From NCBI GenBank assembly GCA_030680075.1, contig JAUXWR010000404.1, positions 1 through 64,000 on the forward strand: 64,000 bases of DNA. The letters run 5' to 3'. The position numbers were made by a program, and so were the translations under genes. The stretch comes from Legionella sp. GTDB lineage: Bacteria > Pseudomonadota > Gammaproteobacteria > Legionellales > Legionellaceae. A model generated the notes under the pieces. That model had not been told where the DNA came from. It worked only from the letters and a program-made list of their open reading frames with translations, and made no database searches. Shown piece by piece: positions 55,400 to 64,000 of this stretch; position 1 is the stretch's first letter, and every line of letters starts with the position of its first letter.

Positions 55400-55717
55400 A
55401 TGAAAATCAGTTTTTTCTTAAGCATTTTGTCGTGTTTTATATTATCATCCATTGTGCAGGCGGCAAATCCACCTGAGCCTTTAGTTGCTTCTCAAAGTGC
55501 AAAGCCTGTTCATCAAATAAATCTCAATACCGCCGATGCAAAAATGCTTTCCAAGTCTATGAAAGGGATTGGTATAAAGCGCGCTCAGGCAATAGTTAAA
55601 TATAGAGAGACACATGGCGCTTTTAAATCCATTAACGACTTATCCCAGGTGCCGGGTTTAGGTAAGAACTTTGTAGCCACTCATCTAAATGAGTTACAAG
55701 AAATTTTTATCCTGTAA
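55400..55717 (+). CDS. ComEA-type helix-hairpin-helix DNA-binding protein
   Basis: 105 residues. A signal peptide (cleavage likely after VQA, residue 21) is followed by a short linker and two helix-hairpin-helix motifs: INLNTADAKMLSKSMKGIGIKRAQAIV and FKSINDLSQVPGLGKNF. ComEA binds incoming DNA in the periplasm during natural transformation, after the type IV pilus (see pilE at 9.1 kb). It is a single-gene unit with its own terminator. Confidence 0.88.
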   Translation: MKISFFLSILSCFILSSIVQAANPPEPLVASQSAKPVHQINLNTADAKMLSKSMKGIGIKRAQAIVKYRETHGAFKSINDLSQVPGLGKNFVATHLNELQEIFIL

Positions 55718-55733
55718 CTTATTTAAACGTAGT

Positions 55734-55767
55734 AAAAGAACAGACTGATTACGGTCTGTTCTTTTTA
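55734..55767 (+). terminator. Intrinsic terminator after comEA
   Basis: AAAAGAACAGAC and GTCTGTTCTTTT form a perfect 12-bp stem around TGATTACG, ending in a run of T. It lies 17 bases after the stop codon. Confidence 0.9.
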
Positions 55768-55902
55768 ATAACACGACGTGTTCTGATTTGCCAAAATTAA
55801 AAAGCTAATTTGCCATCAATAAATTTTAGATAAATCTTCATAAAGATATGTCGATTTTTATGCAAATATAGGATAAAGTACGTTCAAAAAAGAACGAGGT
55901 AA

Positions 55903-56949
<1,047 letters not shown>

Positions 56950-56953
56950 TTCA

Positions 56954-57835
56954 ATGAACAGGCTTTTTAATAGGGGTAAGTACCAATCCTTGGGATTCGT
57001 ACTTACTTCCGTGCTGTCTATTGCTCTTATGTTTTCCGATTACCACTACAAGTATCTTGATAGTGTCCGTAATGGGTTTTCTTTTGTGGTCTCTCCATTG
57101 CAATACGCAGTAGATTATCCTGTTCGTATCATTGGCTGGGTGCAGGCATTGGTCGGTGCCAAAACGTCTCTCATTAACGAAAATATCGAGCTGCGCTACC
57201 AGCAGACCATGCTGGAGGCGGAGTTACAGCGTTTAATGGCCATCAAAGAAGAAAATTCCCAATTAAAAGAATTGCTCCTTACGTCTTCCAAAGCGCAGAT
57301 GAAAGCAATGGCTGCTCAAATTCTCGCCGTGGATACAACGCTTTCCCGTCAGATTATTGTTTTGAATAAAGGCAAACGCCATGGTGTATATGTGGGGCAG
57401 CCTGTTCTCGATGCAAAAGGAGTGATGGGGCAAATTATTGATGTGGGGTATATGACTAGCACTGTTTTATTAATCTCTGATTCAAAAAGTGCGGTACCTG
57501 TCAGAAATAATCGCACCGGTGAGCGAGCCATTCTTGTGGGGTTAAATAGTCTCGGCCAGTTATCTTTGATTAACCTTCCCAGAACGTCCGAAATAGCGAA
57601 GGATGATTTACTGGTTACCTCGGGTCTTGGCCGTCTTTACCCCGAAGGTTACCCCGTGGGGCGGGTTGTAAATGTAAAAAGTATACCAGGGGAGGCGTTT
57701 ATTAAAGTTGATGTAAGCCCCGTCGCCTTGTTAAATAGAAACCGCCTCGTATTATTAATCTGGCCTGGTAAAGAGCAGGCAGAATTAACGGCGCAAATTA
57801 ATGAGCGTATGAATGCCGTGAGAGCTATATCATGA
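56954..57835 (+). CDS. Rod-shape protein MreC
   Basis: About 293 residues. A single N-terminal membrane segment (LGFVLTSVLSIALMF) precedes a periplasmic coiled coil (NENIELRYQQTMLEAELQRL) and a beta-barrel domain with VDTTLSRQIIVLNKG and GVMGQIIDVG. MreC links MreB to the periplasmic wall enzymes. The ATG at 56954 gives the normal N-terminus; the frame is open further upstream inside mreB. Confidence 0.95.
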   Translation: MNRLFNRGKYQSLGFVLTSVLSIALMFSDYHYKYLDSVRNGFSFVVSPLQYAVDYPVRIIGWVQALVGAKTSLINENIELRYQQTMLEAELQRLMAIKEENSQLKELLLTSSKAQMKAMAAQILAVDTTLSRQIIVLNKGKRHGVYVGQPVLDAKGVMGQIIDVGYMTSTVLLISDSKSAVPVRNNRTGERAILVGLNSLGQLSLINLPRTSEIAKDDLLVTSGLGRLYPEGYPVGRVVNVKSIPGEAFIKVDVSPVALLNRNRLVLLIWPGKEQAELTAQINERMNAVRAIS

Positions 57836-58326
57836 TTTCCCTTAATTTGCGGCTATTCATGGCCTTTCTTCTGGCGCTCGTATTAACCATTTTGCCTGTT
57901 CCTGAATTATTAGCAGGGGCGAGACCTCCCTGGGTGTTATTGCTGGTACTTTATTTGCAATTTTATATGCCTGATTATTTTAAAGTTACCGTTCTTTTTG
58001 TAATTGGTCTTTTTCTTGATGTGCTATTGTCAACAACCATTGGTGAGCATGCGCTGGCTTTATCGCTGATTACGTGGCTTGCCAATAATAAGGCGCGACG
58101 ATTTTATTTTTTCTCAATAGGTCAGCAGATGACTCTGGTGGGATTTTTATGCCTTTTTTATCAGTTGATAATAGTAACCATTGATGCGTTTCTTGGCTTT
58201 CATATGAATCTTGTTAATGTTGTGAGCAGCGCTGTAATCAGTGTTTTGGTATGGCCTTGGCTCCGTTTGGTCGGGGAAGAAACCCTGTTAACCAAAATAA
58301 AGCACTCTCGCTCTTCAAAATTTTAA
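57832..58326 (+). CDS. Rod-shape protein MreD
   Basis: 164-residue integral membrane protein with about five hydrophobic segments, consistent with MreD of the elongasome. The ARPPWVLLLVLY and FVIGLFLDVLL segments are characteristic. It overlaps mreC by four bases (ATGA), and its stop overlaps the end of the convergent rluE by four bases. Confidence 0.93.
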   Translation: MISLNLRLFMAFLLALVLTILPVPELLAGARPPWVLLLVLYLQFYMPDYFKVTVLFVIGLFLDVLLSTTIGEHALALSLITWLANNKARRFYFFSIGQQMTLVGFLCLFYQLIIVTIDAFLGFHMNLVNVVSSAVISVLVWPWLRLVGEETLLTKIKHSRSSKF

Positions 58327-58865
58327 TCTGTTTGCAATGAGACGTACTCCCCGGGCATTAATGCTCCTAATGACCAGTCAGCTATTCGATGGCGCACCAG
58401 TCTTAAGGTTGGAAAACCAATGGCTGCCGTCATTTTGCGAATCTGATGATTTTTTCCTTCACATAAAATAATTTCGAGCCAACTGGTTGGTACAGATTTT
58501 CGAAAACGGACAGGTGGCGTTCTTGGCCAAAGCAATGGTTCGTTTATAAGGGTAGCAGTCGCTGGTAAAAAACGCGTATCGCCAATGATGAGCCCTTTTC
58601 TTAAGGGGAGAAGATCAGCTTCTTTAGGAATACCTTCGACCTGCACCCAATAATATTTTTTCTTGTTATAGTCCGGATGGCTCAGCTTATGTTGTAACTG
58701 CCCATCATTGGTCAATAGTAATAATCCCTCGCTGTTTTTATCCAGGCGACCTGCTGCGTAAAAACCGGGTGTTTTTATGTAGTGCGCGAGCGTATGAACA
58801 CCTGCTTCACCGGTAAACTGACTAGTTACGTCATAGGGTTTATTAAAAAGTAAAATAGTAGTCAC
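58323..58865 (-). CDS. 23S rRNA pseudouridine synthase RluE
   Basis: 180 residues, the short form without an S4 domain, as in RluE. The catalytic aspartate is Asp42 in AAGRLDKNSEGLLLLTNDG. CEGKNHQIRKM and VRHRIADWSLG follow. E. coli RluE makes pseudouridine 2457 in 23S rRNA. The end overlaps mreD by four bases, and its start is 106 bases from icd, facing away. Confidence 0.9.
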   Translation of the reverse strand: MTTILLFNKPYDVTSQFTGEAGVHTLAHYIKTPGFYAAGRLDKNSEGLLLLTNDGQLQHKLSHPDYNKKKYYWVQVEGIPKEADLLPLRKGLIIGDTRFLPATATLINEPLLWPRTPPVRFRKSVPTSWLEIILCEGKNHQIRKMTAAIGFPTLRLVRHRIADWSLGALMPGEYVSLQTD

Positions 58866-58971
58866 GCTAACTTCATTTAAATAAATAAAATGTAATTATG
58901 CCGTCATTCGCTCTTGGGGCAAAGAGTTTTGGCATGTTATGATGATCTTCTCTTTAAAGTCGGGGATATTA

Positions 58972-60228
58972 ATGACATTTGAAAAAATTAAAATGCCAGC
59001 TCAAGGGCAGGCTATTACAGTGGCTGCTGATTTGTCGCTGAATGTACCGGATTTTCCAATCATTCCTTTTATTGAAGGGGATGGAATTGGAGTGGACGTA
59101 ACCCCGCCAATGCGCGAAGTAGTGGACGCAGCTGTTGCCAAAGCCTACGGCGGTAAGCGGAAAATTTCCTGGATGGAAGTTTATGCAGGCGAAAAAGCGA
59201 CAAATGTCTACGGCGCTGATCAGTGGTTGCCAAAAGAAACGCTAGATGCGCTGAAACAATTTGTTGTATCTATTAAAGGCCCGCTGACCACGCCCGTCGG
59301 TGGCGGAATTCGCTCATTGAACGTCGCTATTCGCCAGGACCTGGATTTGTACACATGTCTTCGACCCATACGCTATTTCACGGGTACACCAAGTCCTGTA
59401 AAAGAGCCATGGAAAACGGATATGGTTATCTTTCGTGAAAATTCAGAAGATATTTATGCGGGTATTGAATGGCAAGCTGATTCAGCGGATGCTAAAAAAA
59501 TCATTAATTTTTTAACGCAGGAAATGGGTGTTAAAAAAATTCGTTTTCCGGACAATTGCGGGATTGGCATTAAACCTGTTTCCAAAGAGGGAACAACTCG
59601 CCTCGTAAAAGCAGCTATTCAATATGCAATTGACAATAATCGCGATTCAGTGACCCTGGTTCACAAGGGTAATATTATGAAATTCACTGAAGGCGCTTTT
59701 AAAGATTGGGGTTATCAAGTTGCTCGCGATGTTTTTGGTGCCGAGTTGTATGAAGATGGGCCATGGATGCAATTCAATAATCCCAAAACAGGCACGCCTA
59801 TCATTATAAAAGATGTAATTGCTGATGCCTTTTTGCAGCAAATTTTGCTAAGACCTGAAGATTATAGCGTTATAGCCACGTTAAATCTTAATGGGGACTA
59901 TATTTCCGATGCGCTTGCCGCGCAAGTTGGCGGGATTGGTATAGCTCCTGGCGCTAATATTGGCGATAAAGTTGCTGTATTTGAAGCGACCCATGGAACG
60001 GCACCTCGATATGCCGGGCAGAATAAAGTCAATCCAGGCTCGTTAATTCTCTCAGCTGAAATGATGCTGCGCCATTTGGGATGGACTGAAGCGGCTGACC
60101 TGATTATCAAATCAATGGCCGCAACAATCGAAGCCAAAACCGTAACGTATGATTTTGAACGTATGATGCAAGGGGCGACTTGCCTTAGTAGTTCAGAATT
60201 TGGCAAGGCTATGATTACCCATATGTAA
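58972..60228 (+). CDS. NADP-dependent isocitrate dehydrogenase Icd
   Basis: About 418 residues, E. coli-type. Ser115 lies in [13 protein letters not shown], the serine that AceK phosphorylates in E. coli to divert carbon into the glyoxylate shunt; conservation suggests the same control may be possible, but aceK is not in the window. [18 protein letters not shown]-like [12 protein letters not shown], and [19 protein letters not shown] are present. I take the ATG at 58972 with GGGGA upstream. Confidence 0.97.
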   Translation: MTFEKIKMPAQGQAITVAADLSLNVPDFPIIPFIEGDGIGVDVTPPMREVVDAAVAKAYGGKRKISWMEVYAGEKATNVYGADQWLPKETLDALKQFVVSIKGPLTTPVGGGIRSLNVAIRQDLDLYTCLRPIRYFTGTPSPVKEPWKTDMVIFRENSEDIYAGIEWQADSADAKKIINFLTQEMGVKKIRFPDNCGIGIKPVSKEGTTRLVKAAIQYAIDNNRDSVTLVHKGNIMKFTEGAFKDWGYQVARDVFGAELYEDGPWMQFNNPKTGTPIIIKDVIADAFLQQILLRPEDYSVIATLNLNGDYISDALAAQVGGIGIAPGANIGDKVAVFEATHGTAPRYAGQNKVNPGSLILSAEMMLRHLGWTEAADLIIKSMAATIEAKTVTYDFERMMQGATCLSSSEFGKAMITHM

Positions 60229-60276
60229 TTTTTAAGGTATGCTGGGAAGGGATAGTTAACGAATTTCTGATTAACG

Positions 60277-60368
60277 ACGTCTTTGCAAACAAAGTGAAGT
60301 CATTCATAATAACTGCAATATGAAGTTCGAATGGGTTGCTTCACTGACATTCGCAAAGACGTTTTTTT
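60277..60368. repeat. Palindromic element ending in a T-run, after icd
   Basis: ACGTCTTTGC (60277-60286) and GCAAAGACGT (60353-60362) are perfectly complementary, and further pairing continues inward (GTGAAG with CTTCAC). A run of T follows on the plus strand (60362-60368). The ~90 bp looks like a small palindromic mobile element and may double as the icd terminator. The rest of the 350 bp gap before clpS shows no gene. Confidence 0.7.
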
Positions 60369-60578
60369 GCCAATACTTCTGTGCAAAAAGAGGTATGTGG
60401 GTAATGCTCAGAAATTATCCTAACCTAAAAAACAGGGTATTTTGGAGCCGCCAATCTGCATTGTATCTGTTCAGGCTGGCATTACTGTGTGCATAGTTAG
60501 CTTTTTCATTAATAAAATCATTTTTTTACTGGCCAAATGCTCGTTGTAAGTCTATAAAATTAGTAAAGGGTGTATAAG

Positions 60579-60902
60579 ATGAATGGCCAGTTTTTAGAAG
60601 AGATTATGGAGGGAAAAACTGCGGAAGCAAAAGTAGTTCCTGCGGTTAAAGTTCCCAAGAAATTTAAAATAGTCTTGTTAAATGACGATTATACGCCAAT
60701 GGATTTTGTGGTACACGTGTTAAAGAAGTTTTTTCGGTTAAGTGAGGAGATGGCAACCCAGGTAATGTTGCAGGTACATATTCTGGGGAGAGGTGTTTGT
60801 GGCGTGTACACAAGGGATATTGCGGAAACAAAAGTTGCTCAGGTTAATGATTTTTCACGGAGTAATGAGCACCCTTTGTTATGTACCATGGAGCCGGAAT
60901 AA
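60579..60902 (+). CDS. ClpAP adaptor ClpS
   Basis: About 107 residues. [24 protein letters not shown] and the final [12 protein letters not shown] are strongly conserved in the family. ClpS delivers N-end-rule substrates to ClpA, which is the next gene 29 bases downstream. AAAGGG lies about nine bases before the ATG at 60579; an in-frame GTG three codons earlier overlaps the RBS and is less likely. Confidence 0.95.
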   Translation: MNGQFLEEIMEGKTAEAKVVPAVKVPKKFKIVLLNDDYTPMDFVVHVLKKFFRLSEEMATQVMLQVHILGRGVCGVYTRDIAETKVAQVNDFSRSNEHPLLCTMEPE

Positions 60903-60931
60903 TTGCAGATGGGTGAACAGGAGCGGCGATA

Positions 60932-63196
60932 ATGTTAAATAAAGAACTTGAATTCACCTTAAATCTTGCATTTAAGGAAGCCAAAGAAAAACGGCATGAA
61001 TTTATGACTGTTGAACATTTGTTGTTATCTCTACTGGATAATCCAGCTGCAGGCAATGTTCTCCAGGCATGCGATGCGAATGTTGATTCATTAAGACGGG
61101 ATCTTGTTGAGTTTATCGACGAAACCACCCCTCGAATACCAGAGGATGAGCACGATCGTGAAACACAGCCAACACTTGGTTTTCAACGTGTTCTGCAACG
61201 AGCTGTTTTCCATGTGCAGTCTGCGGGTAAAACAGAGGTAACTGGCGCGAATGTTCTGGCGGCTATTTTTAGTGAGCAGGAAAGTCAGGCGGTTTACTTT
61301 CTGCGCCGTGAAAATATTACTCGTCTTGATGTGATAAATTATATCTCTCATGGCGTGTCTAAATACCACAATAATGATTCAAACGACAGTATGGGTTCGA
61401 TGGATGAAGATTCCATGTCCGGAGAGGGCAATGAGTCACCATTGGAAAGTTATTGCCAGAACCTCAATAAACGCGCAAGGCTCGGTAAAATTGACCCGCT
61501 TATCGGTCGTCATGAAGAAATTCAGCGTACCATTCAAGTGCTTTGTCGTCGCCGTAAAAACAATCCTCTTCTCGTTGGTGAAGCAGGCGTTGGTAAAACC
61601 GCTATCGCCGAAGGACTGGCAAAACGAATTGTTGACGGTGAAGTACCTGAGGCTATCAATAATTGCGTCGTTTATTCGTTGGATTTAGGCGCATTGCTAG
61701 CGGGTACCAAGTATCGTGGGGATTTTGAAAAACGGCTTAAAGCTGTTTTAAAACAACTTGGCCAGCAAGATGGGGCAGTGTTATTCATTGATGAAATCCA
61801 TACGATAATAGGTGCGGGCGCTGCGTCTGGTGGAGTAATGGATGCATCCAATTTAATAAAACCCTTATTGGCAAATGGCGAGTTGAAATGCATTGGCTCA
61901 ACAACTTACCAGGAGTATCGGGGTATCTTCGAAAAAGACCGCGCTCTTGCGCGCCGTTTTCAAAAAATTGATATTTCCGAACCCTCAATTGATGAAACGT
62001 TTGAAATACTTAAGGGGCTCAAAGGCCGACTGGAAGAGCATCATGGCGTTAAATTTTCCATTGCATCACTTAAGTCAGCTGCGGAGTTATCGGCCAAATA
62101 TATTAATGACCGCTTTCTCCCTGATAAAGCCATTGATGTCGTTGACGAAGCCGGTGCTTATCAAAATCTCTTAACGGCTAACAAGCGTCGCAAAATAATC
62201 AGTGTCACTGAAATTGAGAATGTAGTCGCGAAAATTGCACGAATTCCGGTTAAGAAGGTATCAGCTCGCGACAAAGACACGCTGCGTAATCTTGAGCGTG
62301 ATTTAAAATTACTCGTCTATGGGCAAGACAATGCGATTTCGGCTCTGGCATCCGCTATTAAACTTGCTCGCTCAGGTCTTCGAGAAGCTCAAAAACCAGT
62401 GGGATGCTTTCTGTTCGCAGGCCCTACAGGTGTTGGTAAGACAGAAGTTACCCGCCAGTTGGCTAATGTGTTAGGCATTGAGCTGTTAAGGTTTGATATG
62501 TCTGAATACATGGAGAAGCACACAGTTTCCCGCTTGATTGGAGCACCTCCTGGCTATGTGGGTTATGACCAGGGTGGCCTTTTAACGGAAGCGGTAACCA
62601 AAAGCCCTCATTCAGTCTTACTGCTTGATGAAATTGAAAAAGCGCATCCTGATGTATTTAATCTTTTGTTGCAAATAATGGATCACGGCACATTAACCGA
62701 TACTAATGGTCGCCAGGCTGATTTCCGGCATGTCATTCTCGTGATGACCAGTAACGCGGGTGCAAGTGAGATAACCAGAAATTCCATCGGCTTTTCATTA
62801 CAAGATAATAGTAATGACGGGCTTGAGGTTATCAAACGACAATTTAGCCCTGAATTCAGGAACCGCCTGGACGCTATTATTAACTTTGATTCGCTTGATT
62901 CCGTCACTATTGGTCTTGTTGTCGATAAATTTATCATGGAACTGGAAGAGCAGTTAAGTAATAAGGGCGTGACTTTCCGAGTTGAAAAACCTGCGCGTGA
63001 CTGGCTTATTGAGCATGGCTATGATCGGGCAATGGGCGCTCGACCCATGGCAAGATTAATCCAGGAAAAAATCAAAAAACCATTGGCTGATGAGTTGTTG
63101 TTTGGCAAGCTTGCCCAAGGCGGCCACGTTACCATTCAGGTAAAAGATGGTGAGCTTCATTTTGAGAGTCATAATCACCGTGAAGGTGTCTTTTAA
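60932..63196 (+). CDS. ATP-dependent Clp protease ATP-binding subunit ClpA
   Basis: 754 residues. The N-domain (1-150) is followed by two AAA+ modules with Walker A motifs at about residues 215 (GEAGVGKT) and 496 (GPTGVGKT), matching ClpA rather than ClpB because the long middle coiled coil is missing. [12 protein letters not shown] is Walker B of the first module. IGF and IGL segments near the C-terminus (NSIGFSLQ) can serve as the ClpP-binding loop. It unfolds substrates for ClpP. Confidence 0.97.
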   Translation: MLNKELEFTLNLAFKEAKEKRHEFMTVEHLLLSLLDNPAAGNVLQACDANVDSLRRDLVEFIDETTPRIPEDEHDRETQPTLGFQRVLQRAVFHVQSAGKTEVTGANVLAAIFSEQESQAVYFLRRENITRLDVINYISHGVSKYHNNDSNDSMGSMDEDSMSGEGNESPLESYCQNLNKRARLGKIDPLIGRHEEIQRTIQVLCRRRKNNPLLVGEAGVGKTAIAEGLAKRIVDGEVPEAINNCVVYSLDLGALLAGTKYRGDFEKRLKAVLKQLGQQDGAVLFIDEIHTIIGAGAASGGVMDASNLIKPLLANGELKCIGSTTYQEYRGIFEKDRALARRFQKIDISEPSIDETFEILKGLKGRLEEHHGVKFSIASLKSAAELSAKYINDRFLPDKAIDVVDEAGAYQNLLTANKRRKIISVTEIENVVAKIARIPVKKVSARDKDTLRNLERDLKLLVYGQDNAISALASAIKLARSGLREAQKPVGCFLFAGPTGVGKTEVTRQLANVLGIELLRFDMSEYMEKHTVSRLIGAPPGYVGYDQGGLLTEAVTKSPHSVLLLDEIEKAHPDVFNLLLQIMDHGTLTDTNGRQADFRHVILVMTSNAGASEITRNSIGFSLQDNSNDGLEVIKRQFSPEFRNRLDAIINFDSLDSVTIGLVVDKFIMELEEQLSNKGVTFRVEKPARDWLIEHGYDRAMGARPMARLIQEKIKKPLADELLFGKLAQGGHVTIQVKDGELHFESHNHREGVF

Positions 63197-63204
63197 AACG
63201 TTGT

Positions 63205-63238
63205 AAATAGTGAGCGGCTTCTGTGCCGCTCACTATTT
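63205..63238. terminator. Bidirectional hairpin between clpA and the next gene
   Basis: AAATAGTGAGCGGC and GCCGCTCACTATTT form a perfect 14-bp stem around TTCTGT. The A/T ends of the stem serve both strands, and it lies between convergent genes. Confidence 0.8.
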
Positions 63239-63243
63239 GAGAT

Positions 63244-64000
63244 TCAGGCAGGTGAGAAATTTGAGTTTGCTTGTTTTTCTATTGATTTATCGAGTTTATA
63301 TAACATACATGCCCCGATAAAGCTTGCCGCAATGACAGTAAGGACGATAGCCAAAGTAGCAAAAAAAGCTGGAGGAGAAATTGTCAATAAGGCAATCCCG
63401 CCCATCCATGCTAAAGGCTCTGCCATAAATGCTAATCCACCAATACCAACAACTGCTAAACCAATAACCCCGAGCTTACGAAGGAAGGGTCCTTTTGGGA
63501 TTGCTCTATAATGTTGAGGCGGGTTTTCACTTCTTTCAGGTAATGCCGGTTTGGGCTTGAAGAGGGATTGAGACGGCAATGATGAATTGAATGACTCTAA
63601 TTGTTTATGAATGTCTCGCGCAACGTTCAACGCCTCATATTGACTACGCTTATTTTTTTCAAGAATTGCAAAAGTGATATTTAATGTTTCTAGCTCTTTG
63701 CTTTTTTCCAGCCTGTCTTTTAATACGTGATGAGCCTCTATGAAAGGGGTAATTATCTCGGTTGCGTGCGTTGCGAGTTTCTCTAACAGGATATGGTCTG
63801 CAAGCTCGGAACCAGGGCAATTATCATCAAAATAATAGGAAATTTTCATTAATGCAAAAGGGGCGTGAGTGAAGGACACTCCTGCAGGAATACTATGTTT
63901 GTCAGGCTCTGTTGCAACAAAATTCCACTGATATTCGTTGTTTTCTATCTTGTTTTTACATAACTCAACAAATTGGAGAGTAACATCCCAGTCGTTCGAA
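63244..64000 (-). CDS. Membrane protein of unknown function, 5' end outside the window
   Basis: The frame stays open without a stop from its end at 63244 up to base 64000, so the gene starts beyond the right edge and at least 251 residues are seen. An internal GTG (63879) or ATG (63849) could be mistaken for the start, but the codons above it read like protein (NDWDVTLQFVELC, then EYQWNFVATEPDK). The visible part has a soluble region, a helical region, and two or three membrane segments near the C-terminus (GVIGLAVVGIGGLAFM and FFATLAIVLTVIAASFIGACML). I recognise no family. It ends before a shared terminator with clpA. Confidence 0.6.
   Translation of the reverse strand, partial: SNDWDVTLQFVELCKNKIENNEYQWNFVATEPDKHSIPAGVSFTHAPFALMKISYYFDDNCPGSELADHILLEKLATHATEIITPFIEAHHVLKDRLEKSKELETLNITFAILEKNKRSQYEALNVARDIHKQLESFNSSLPSQSLFKPKPALPERSENPPQHYRAIPKGPFLRKLGVIGLAVVGIGGLAFMAEPLAWMGGIALLTISPPAFFATLAIVLTVIAASFIGACMLYKLDKSIEKQANSNFSPA

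Overview
The window looks like a chromosomal segment of a Legionella-type gammaproteobacterium. This is inferred from the type IV minor pilin PilE, lipoprotein BamD, E. coli-type Icd, ClpS/ClpA, MreBCD, a TrpR-like gene heading a complete his operon, AT-leaning DNA, and several eukaryote-like or repeat-rich proteins of the sort that genus carries as secreted effectors. No species can be named from the sequence alone.

Layout. 1-6.6 kb is an accessory module: an Fes-like esterase, a small membrane protein and a 1092-residue repeat protein, bracketed by copies of a stem-loop repeat. 6.6-12.6 kb (minus strand) holds an aldolase-like protein without its Schiff-base lysine, a coiled-coil protein, and a 1030-residue membrane protein whose stop overlaps pilE. 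12.7-17.9 kb (plus) is era-recO-pdxJ-korA-korB, mostly overlapping. 18.0-24.3 kb is a second accessory block: two tandem paralogues, an ankyrin protein, a HigBA-like toxin-antitoxin pair and a HEPN-like protein, ending at a tRNA-Ser(UGA) gene. 24.4-28.7 kb holds bamD (with a partial tandem duplication of its 3' end), rdgC, an outer-membrane protein and rlmI.

28.8-36.1 kb is a compact minus-strand histidine operon in the order hisR(TrpR-like)-hisG-D-C-B-H-A-F-IE, with a strong promoter. 36.3-38.0 kb has an isochorismatase-like hydrolase, an SDR and an orphan FlgM-like gene. 38.1-42.5 kb is purB-nadB-nadA (minus). 42.8-47.8 kb is one very large gene joining a RelE-like domain, an SF1 helicase and a modular ankyrin-like repeat region; it is the most unusual object in the window. 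48.0-55.2 kb is a plus-strand run ppsA-antiporter-nadC-murG-M20 peptidase. 55.4-63.2 kb holds comEA, mreBCD, rluE, icd, clpS and clpA. A minus-strand membrane protein runs off the right edge.

How the genes fit together. nadA/nadB and nadC make the quinolinate-to-NaMN arm of NAD synthesis from two separate loci. The his operon holds all eight structural genes plus a likely regulator. mreBCD with a murG homologue concern cell shape and wall. Short palindromic REP-type elements (core GTAGCCCGGATTAGCG) occur in seven places between genes, one of them supplying the stop codon of the giant helicase gene. No integrase, transposase, CRISPR array or rRNA was seen.
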